Below are positions 56,600 through 64,000 of a stretch of DNA of 64,000 nucleotides, in pieces. Source of the DNA: Halichondria panicea (Eukaryota > Porifera > Demospongiae > Suberitida > Halichondriidae); contig NC_087380.1 of NCBI RefSeq assembly GCF_963675165.1, positions 6,815,571-6,879,570 of the forward strand, written 5' to 3'. Below the pieces are notes generated by a model, which was not told the DNA's origin, did not search any database, and was given only the letters and a program-made list of their open reading frames with translations. Numbering within the stretch: position 1 is the stretch's first letter; the number at the start of each line of letters is the position of its first letter. The position numbers were made by a program, and so were the translations under genes.

Positions 56600-59500
56600 C
56601 TTCATGCATTGACATACTTCAGCAGCAATCCCCTCTTTTTTTAGCATTACTAACATCTCCAGAAGAGCTCTGAATGTCGCTTGTGAGGGCTTCTTTCTTT
56701 TCCAGATGGCTAAACACTCGATCATAGCTAGGTGGTTACTTTCAGTTTTTTTCAACCTTACATCACTTTGCTCGCCAGAGGTTAGCTCGAGTAGATAAAT
56801 ATAGAACTCCACATTGTCAAAGTGGACCGCCAACAGTGGAATGTTTTTCTGTTGGATTTCACGGTTGATTTGGGAAGTAGTGAGGTGATATTTGTCCATC
56901 AGCTGTTGAAGAGCTGTACTCACTGGTTGAGCACATGATCCTACAGTACGGAATGAAAAGTCAGATAAGACACTTTAATGTATTGATATATGGATTATGA
57001 ATATGAACACTACCAACAAAACCATCAATGTACACTATCGTAGAAACGATTATTAGCGTATGCCCTAATGGGTCAATAGCAAAGCTCTATATGCGTTTAT
57101 ATTAATTTAAGGATGCGCTTATAACTAAATGCAGTCATTTTGAGTTCCACCCAGTAACCAGATGTCTCTATGACGAGAGATGACTCGTAAGCTAGCCGTA
57201 GAAAGAGAATTATGTGTGGAGGTGTGGGACTGGCTCTAATGACAGGAGGGGTGCAAGTAATTACATGTTTGTATAAGATTGTCTTGGAAACAAAAAGCAT
57301 ATACTGAGAAATGTAATGGGAAACATATTTTAGTCTTTTGTTAAGCAATTAGTGAACACATGCATAATTTGCAAATACCTATAATCATATATATATACGT
57401 ATTTCACATGCACAGCACTGTCATGACTTATCATCTATACTAGGTAAAGAGAGGGCCTGGTATCGACTGTTTGCCCATGCAGCCACATAATCCCCAGAAA
57501 CTGGGGACTCCGGATATCATCGTATAATGCTCAGTAAAACAATGACGTCACAACGAACGGAAGTAGATTGAAGAAAGCCTACAACAGTGTGGATGACAAT
57601 CATCTGAACGGAGGGAAGGCTGATAATAGCCTATATATGGACAGGCCACGCCCATCTGACACTAACCTTGGTGAAAGTCTACATGTAGACTATATCAGAA
57701 ATAAATAGCTGCTGTAACCAAACGTACAGCTCTGCCTCTAGCTAGCTAGCTACATATAGCTCTGTGTATGACTATTCTTTGTCTGTATAATTATGTTATT
57801 CAGGATATTTTTCGGGGAAAATGTCAGTTTTATGGAAACATTACGGGGAAATTATCCAATAATTTTGTGCATGCGCAAACAGTCAGTAGCAGGCCTCCTT
57901 TTTGAGGCCTTGTGAAGGAGGCTAGGTAAGTATATATATACCGAGTGATCTATAATGACTTGACGAGTCATAACAATCTATGAGTGTATACCAGTTGTTT
58001 TACTACCGCATTAAATAGTGTGTACGGTAATCATGCAGCCATGCAATACTCACCTGCTGTGTCCTTGTTTTCTTGTAATGATGAGTCATCACTCTTGATG
58101 TAAACGTCCTCAATCATAGCAGCAATGTCAGGACGGTTAATGTCTGGTGACCTCAGGGTTTCAACCAGAACAGACCAGGTGGGGTTGGGTGAGGACTGGA
58201 GCCATACTTCAAGCATTGCAGTGAAGCAATCTCCCGGGGTATTGTAATGCTTCTTAATACTCTGTAGAGTGAAAACTCAATAGTTGGTACAATGTACTTG
58301 GTATAAATTTAACCATTGTCTTTATAGCCTCTAATTACCCGTACAGTGCGAAATTTGTGAGGCACTTAAATTTCGTAAATGGCCTCTAAAAGCATTTCGT
58401 AGACTAAATTTCGTCAGTTGACTGCTTACCGGAAGCATTCCCAGGCCTTGCCTTAAATCTTTGCGCTAGCTATTTAGCAGATAAAGAACAACGTTTGCAT
58501 AGGATTGCTAACCAAACAAAACGGCTGTTTTGGAGTTGAACGAATTTTTTACCCCACGAAAATTACCCGCTATACGGTATACAGTGCTCTTATAACGACC
58601 GGACAACGTAAGATACGCATGCTCGGTAAAATGTTCCTGCCACGTGGTGAACACAGTAAGCAGCTGCAATTAATGAAGAGAGTGCACATGCAGTGCCAGT
58701 CATTACCCGAGGCGCACGTGGGCGGCCACGGGTATAGTAGTCTGTTGGTTTGTCTGTTTGTCACCAGTATATCTACTCACCTGGATGCCATAGCGCTGCG
58801 TTTGCAGCATAGGTAGCCTTCACACAACAATATCTTGGTTTAAATAGTGGCAGATTTTGATGTTAAAGCTTCTTTGTCGAGTAAAAGCGAGCAAAAGCTA
58901 AGAAGCTTAAACTTGCCACGTGGCCTTGAGTCAAGGTACGGGATCACTTCAGCTAAAAATACGTAGTCAAGGCCCTGATTATGTATTTTCAGCTGAAGTG
59001 ATCCCGTACCAGGAACAATTTAATACCATCAAGAAAGTAGAATTGTGACTGGTTCAAGTGTTGACTGACTCTGGATTCTATACGTACTCCAGCCTGGAAG
59101 GAGCCATACTTCTCTTAGTCTAAGAGTCCAGGCTTCTTTGCTGTGATCCCAGTCCATAGTGCATGTCTCATGCATGTACGTTGTTAGTTTAGTTTTATTG
59201 CTCTTGAGTTGCTGTGCTAGCGCATGCTAGTCAGTCATACATGCTACATGCACTGCATTATCACTCTTCTGGTTTCTTTATTATCATGTCACCAGCCGAG
59301 GGTTTGCACTTTAGTGTTCTAGTGATAATATATAGCTAGCTCTATACTATATACTGATATATATATAGTAGCTGCAGCAGATTTAAACTTAAACAAAGGC
59401 TGTTAATAAGTGGATCGAAACTTTGAACACTTCAATTTGGTTAGGGTTTGAAGCAGACGATAGATACCAAGTAGTGACGCTAAGATGCAAGGTGTGTGTG

Positions 59501-62500
59501 CTCTTTGAAGACAAATACTCTTTGAAGGTAAGCTCAATGGGATGAGGAAATTAACTTTAACCGAGCTTATATCAAAGGGTCTTCTAACCTAAGAACTACT
59601 TCACAGACCATGCCAAGACAGAGATGCACCAAACAGCCATGCTATACGAAGAAAGGACCTCAACTGATATTGCCACTAGCACTAAGAAATGTACATAGAC
59701 ACTATATATATATATATATATAGATTGGGACACATGGCATATTTTGTACGCTTTATGGTTTGTCCTTACGACAACGACATTTGTTTGTCCTCTCAAACAC
59801 ACCGAGGACATTTTGTATGTTATAATTATAGTAAGAGCACTGTATATAAAAATTCAGAGCACTGTAGGTGATATCATATAGTATATACGTACATGCATTA
59901 TGAAGGTCATAATTAATTTCTAAATACAGTACTATACATTACAGAGAGTGCTAGGAAACTGCATGCTCTTCAATCACCTGTAGTGTTTCGTCTGGTAGAC
60001 CCAACGCGACCCCCAGCTCAAACCATTTAGCACAGACTCTCTGCAAGACAGTGCTTATCACTGTTAGCGTGACAGACCTTGGAAGCAAACTTAAAATAAA
60101 TTCCTTCTCGATAACGTCAGCTAGGTCTCCCCTCTCCACACTGGGGCCTCTCAAAGCCTCCACCATGACCGACCAGCTCGGAGATCCCTTCGTGAACCAG
60201 GCCTCCAGCATTGCAACGAAACACTCATTCACACGATCATTGTGGGACCTTTCTATGTTCTGCACATAAAAAAGAACAGAGATAGCGAAAAAAATACAAT
60301 AATGTAGAACTTGATTTCCCATGGATCAATTGTGTATACAGACAAAACAAACCTTGCACCGATGTAGGCTAATCTTAAATTTAGATAGTATGTACGTAAC
60401 ACGGTCCAATACTCACTTTAATAGTTCCCTCGTCCACATCCAAGTTAATGGCCAGGTGGTACCACTTTGCACAAGCATTCCAAGTAGCATCTTTGACAGT
60501 CTTGAGAGTTATGTCACCACCTGTAGCTGTGGCCTCAACTGGACAAAGGAAGAACGTGGTTTGGTAATGAAGAACAAGTAGCAGAAAGAATGCATACATG
60601 TAATAAGGAATACTTATATATATACTGTTGTCAAAACATAATGTGTGCATGGCTATAATTATATAGGTATGAGGTAAATTAGCGATTATATAGGCACACT
60701 GAATTTGCATGCATATACACCGTACATCAGTCGAATGGCCAAGACCCGGAAGTTCAATGTAAATGCCGTACACTTATTTAAGTATACATTATGCATTACA
60801 TCATTGCTTGAGTTAGTTCAAGAAAGAGGGTTGACTTCAGTACTGCATTGTGCAGCAGAGAATATTCAAGAGCAACTGTGACTGTCATATCCAGGTAGAT
60901 CATCACAAGAACTACAGTCTGAGGCATCACTCGAGGCAAATGCTCTTACAAAAGCCACACTACACAGTGTCAAAGAAGACAATTACATTTTAGTGCGGTA
61001 TAGCTACCATGCAGCGTTATATTTTCAGTTCCCAAGCATATGAAGCAGATCTGATCAATGAGTACTGTAAAGGTAAGCTTCTTACTTGTTTTCGACTTAT
61101 ATTCAGCCTGTTTCCATGCATGAATTAAAAGTTATGAGTGGTCATTAATTAGTGTGTGGTTGACTGGGCTGACTGCATAAAACCTGCACAGTGACTGTCA
61201 TGTATACCATGAATTGTATATAATAGTTTTATACATGGTTTTATTTGCTTCAGTGATACAATTGTTCCATGTCCTCAGCGTTGATGTCGATCACCACTGA
61301 AGATGTTCGCTATTTTCTTGTGAACATACACTGAGGATACCCCCATTGTGCTCACTCTCTTCCAGTATCTGGACAAGTCACAAAAAGGTATCATGGTGTA
61401 TTAGAGTCCAAATTCTGTCCCGTATTTACAGTATAGACTCTGGCTATCTGAGATGTACAGGCACCTTGATATACCGATCATTTGGTTTGGCACAGATTGC
61501 TGGCTATATATAGATGTTTACTGCACAAAACTCGCCCTGAAATGCGGCCACTCCCTATTCCTTATATACTGGCCAGTACTGGCTTCCCCAAACTAGTTAT
61601 TTTATTATGGCCGGATATATACGACGTTTTGGTTTAGATGATATAATAGCATAGAGAGCATACTGATACCGCAAAATTTGTCATTAGATTCGAGGTAGGG
61701 TCGTTTTTTAGTCGCGGTTATTTTCTGAAACACAGCCACCTCGCTATTCCGGTGAAGCTGCATTGTCTCAAGGGCGGCCAGATTAACAAGAGTCTACTGT
61801 TCGCTGTGCCCCGTGTAAATTAACTATAGAAGTATCCAAACACACTTTTGTGGGGAAAAGATTTCATAAATCCATAGTTTCTTGCTATAGGTATACATCT
61901 CACTGCAACATGCAGCTTGATTACATGTAGTTTATTGTATTACTTATGCTGCCTGGGGCTTCTGTTGAATCTGTTCAAAAAAGAGGCTAACCTGTCAAAG
62001 AATTAATAAAAGAATCATTCTCGAGTCACAAAAGCGGCTGAAGTGTATACAATACGAATGTGTTACTTTCTTCACGTTGCATGATTAATACTTTCGGGGT
62101 TTGGAGTCAAGCACATAATTATAGGTAAATTTCTTTCAAGCCGTTCGGTATGTTGATGGCTAGGAGGGTAAAAAACACAGTGTGTATTATCACAGTTATG
62201 TTCAATTCTCGCTTCTATACATTGTAGGTGATATCAAGCCTCTGAATGACAGGACATCGCCGCTGTGAGACTCCAACACTACTTTTAGACAAACATTTAT
62301 TGTTATTACCTTCTGTGTTTGTTGAAATGTATCATATGCACATATTGTTGTTTGGCCAACAAGCATTGAGTTGTGTGTCAAATTACCCTTATAGTGAGCA
62401 ATTATCGGTAGGCTCTATAATAAATACTGTCTGGTAAAACAGCACAACTTTCGATCAATTTAATGCTTAGCTATTAAACTAATGATATTCCAAGTCTCCA

Positions 62501-64000
62501 GTCAATAGCATATTGGGAACTGATTTTATAACGCTTAGTGTGGAGGTAGGTCAAAACCACAAAATGTTAGTAACCATCAAACAATGCCAACTGTGTGCTG
62601 ATAGATGACTGTGTAGCTATCATTTTAGACTCTTTAGAAAGCACACATTCATGAATCAGAATAGCATATGATATTGGCATAAATAGTACGTGCAAAGATA
62701 ATATATAGTAGGTAGAAGTCATTGCAAGTTAACAAGCTCAAAACTAGCCTCGATTCCAGGCCGCTTGAACAAGGCGGCCTGGTATACCTTGTACAGTAGA
62801 ACCTCGATTATCCGGACACCTTGGTTCCAGAAGCAGGCCGGATAAGTGAATATGCCGGATAATCGAATAGATAAACCACGCCTTGATCCACCCACTTTAT
62901 TGATGAACAGCAGTGCCACATGGTTGTCTGCGCATGCGCAAAAGAAAAGCAGGCATGTCTCCATGGTAACAGCTGCAACGCGCATGCGCATTTGAGGGAC
63001 ACGCCCATTTTCTGAATTATGTAATCTGATTAAAAAGAAAACTGCCAAGCCGGATAATCGAGGTTCCGGATAATCGAGGGCCGAATAATCGAGGTTCTAC
63101 TGTATGCGCATGCGTGTACATTACCCCAAAAAGGGGGTAATCCGTGTATTTGTGGATACTGTCAGTAAAATAAACCGTATACTATTTGTATTCTGATTTT
63201 ACAGTCCGTTACATAGAAGTATTGTGCAAAGATGACTGAGTTCTTACGCCCTTTATTGTATCAAGCCAAGTCTCTACTTAACGACACCCTACACTGTAAG
63301 GCTACAGATGTTATAGGAAAGGCATGATGTGTTCCTGTGGGTCCCCTGATGAGGCTGTGGTAATATAGACCAGGCAAGTGTTCTGCTACTAAATCTTGCC
63401 TTTATGTTCGACAAGAAGTCATTGCTGAAAATAAAGAAGCTAATGATTACTCCTGAAAGCTTTTAATAAGCTTTAACTCGACACTCAGAGGTTATTCACT
63501 CAAGATCTACTGATGTATTAAAGAGTCCACCACTCTTCCTAGCTGGCAGCTCTAGCTGTCTGGGAGGCTTTCTTGAATTGTCTCTTTGATAAACAGAGCT
63601 AGAAGAAGCAACACTGCTGCAGCATAATTATTCTACTTTGATTAGTGTCTCTGAAAGCTGCCATTGTGGTCACATTGTCATACGTATTATTCCCTTTTGT
63701 AACTTTGTCTGTTTTTTATTGTTGTCAATTATTTCGCGCATGCGCATACAAGGTATACCAGGCCGCCTTGTTCAAGCGGCCTGGAATCGAGGCTAGCTCA
63801 AAACCACAAGCCAGATTGAGTGACAGGAAGCACTTCCTGTTTTTAATTAAAAAACTGCCTTGGTCGTTCGACTGACATTTAGAATAATGACAAGCCATAT
63901 AATCAATAATAATACCTATACTTACTGATAAATCTCAAGCAGTGGTACACTTTGAAGGAGAACTGCTTGTTCTTGGATACTTCACAAGTGTAGAAACCAT
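56600..64000 (-). CDS. Second Ig-like / Death-array locus (partial, runs off the right edge)
   Basis: Minus-strand exons in transcript order: Ig-like end 63,926-64,000+ (FYTCEVSKNK, matching the Ig exon at 38,313-38,535); Death first half 60,417-60,538; one exon 59,978-60,259 that joins a Death second half (CFVAMLEAW..GSPSWSVMVEALR) directly to the next Death first half (AKWFELGVALGLPDETLQ); Death second half 58,054-58,261 (TAMLEVWLQSSPNPTWSVLV); and a divergent Death-like exon 56,600-56,940 (LLELTSGEQSDV, CLAIWKRKKPSQATFRALLE). Phases agree at every junction. The GTPase part, if present, lies beyond 64,000. The last exon has a good donor (AAG|gtgagt), so the 3' end is missing or unrecognised. 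Whether this locus and the one at 37.6-52.3 kb are separate genes or one very long gene is open; the pseudogene between them favours two. Confidence 0.65.
56941..58053. other. Intron of the second Death-array locus
   Basis: About 1.1 kb with no recognised exon. The minus open frame at 57,097-57,348 has no domain. I see no clear repeat except scattered CTAGCTAGCTAG near 57,740. Confidence 0.5.
58935..59011. repeat. Small foldback in the intron of the second Death-array locus
   Basis: The arms GGTACGGGATCACTTCAGCT (58,935) and AGCTGAAGTGATCCCGTACC (58,992) are perfect 20-bp complements; a further GTCAAGGC pair lies inside. The remaining intron (58,262-59,977) holds only a CGCTATACGG foldback end (58,540-58,580) and a TA microsatellite (59,704-59,724). 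Confidence 0.8.
61429..61801. mobile_element. pogo/Tc1-like MITE, CAGTAGACTCT ends, copy 2
   Basis: Begins CAGTATAGACTCTGGCTATC (61,431) and ends AACAAGAGTCTACTG (61,799), with the same interior blocks as 54,376-54,741. The left flank is TA and the right flank TT, so the duplication is decayed. Confidence 0.8.
62736..63804. mobile_element. MULE-like non-autonomous element with perfect 9-bp target duplication
   Basis: The terminal inverted repeats start TAGCCTCGATTCCAGGCCGC at 62,745 and end with the complement at 63,795, perfect over 49 bp. The direct repeat GCTCAAAAC lies at 62,736-62,744 and 63,796-63,804. Each TIR holds an inner palindrome (CAGGCCGC...GCGGCCTG). A 9-bp duplication with long TIRs is typical of Mutator-like elements (family knowledge). 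Four TGCGCATGCG motifs lie inside. The open frames at 62,719-63,048 and 63,645-63,875 run through the TIRs and show no transposase. Confidence 0.9.
62792..63104. mobile_element. pogo-like MITE nested in the left end of the MULE-like element
   Basis: Begins CAGTAGAACCTCGATTATCC (62,794) and ends GGATAATCGAGG...GGTTCTACTG (63,102), flanked by TA (62,792-62,793, 63,103-63,104). Removing it rejoins CCTTGTA to TGCGCATGCG, which is what the right TIR reads. So it jumped into the MULE-like element after that element was made. CAGTAGAACCTCGCTAATC ends at 45,918 and 49,200 belong to the same family. Confidence 0.9.

Noticed and set aside
62719..63048. 109-aa minus-strand open frame
   Set aside because: It runs through the MULE-like terminal repeat and the nested MITE, so it is a composite of repeat ends.

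Overview
The window is nuclear DNA from an early-branching animal, most likely a demosponge. This is inferred from compact animal genes with GT-AG introns (several of 50-100 bp), a full set of metazoan housekeeping genes, large tandem arrays of Death-fold exons, and AT-rich DNA packed with small foldback transposons. I cannot prove the species; the texture resembles Amphimedon. Gene models were built by hand from reading frame, splice signals and intron phase. The complete ones sum to whole codons and end in a stop.

Layout. 1-3.46 kb: no gene seen, only repeats and inverted repeats. 3.5-9.7 kb: NASP (histone chaperone) on the minus strand. Its last three exons, together with a plus-strand HNH-nuclease gene lying inside a NASP intron, are duplicated in tandem (about 1.5 kb units, 2,289 bp apart). 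9.99-10.87 kb: BTF3/NAC-beta (plus), head to head with NASP across a short promoter carrying an NRF1-like palindrome. 11.36-15.27 kb: DMAP1 (minus, 12 exons, 460 aa). 15.64-34.47 kb: SZT2 (plus, over 30 exons, about 3,100 aa), the KICSTOR scaffold of amino-acid-sensitive mTORC1 control. A SZT2 intron hosts a complete two-exon minus-strand gene for a Cys/His-rich protein with a C-terminal RING (412 aa). 34.64-37.38 kb: an ELMOD1/2-type ELMO-domain protein (minus, 310 aa), tail to tail with SZT2.

37.6-64 kb is accessory in character. The minus strand carries a modular gene whose exons join in phase as C2, Death, Death, Death, Roco-like GTPase, Ig-like, Death. Part of its Death array was expanded by a fresh 3.27 kb tandem duplication. 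A second paralogous locus, cut by the right edge, carries Ig-like, Death, Death, Death exons. A decayed purple-acid-phosphatase pseudogene (plus) lies between them. The introns and spacers hold many non-autonomous DNA transposons whose ends and target duplications can be read directly: three hAT-like elements with 8-bp duplications, a MULE-like element with a 9-bp duplication and a pogo-like element nested in its end, and a TA-flanked foldback element carrying about a dozen ATTTGCAT octamers.

The best candidates for something undescribed are the Death-array/Roco GTPase/Ig gene family with phase-symmetric Death units, the animal gene built on a prokaryote-type HNH nuclease domain nested in NASP, and the nested RING gene with an inverted pair of NF-kB-like palindromes at its start.
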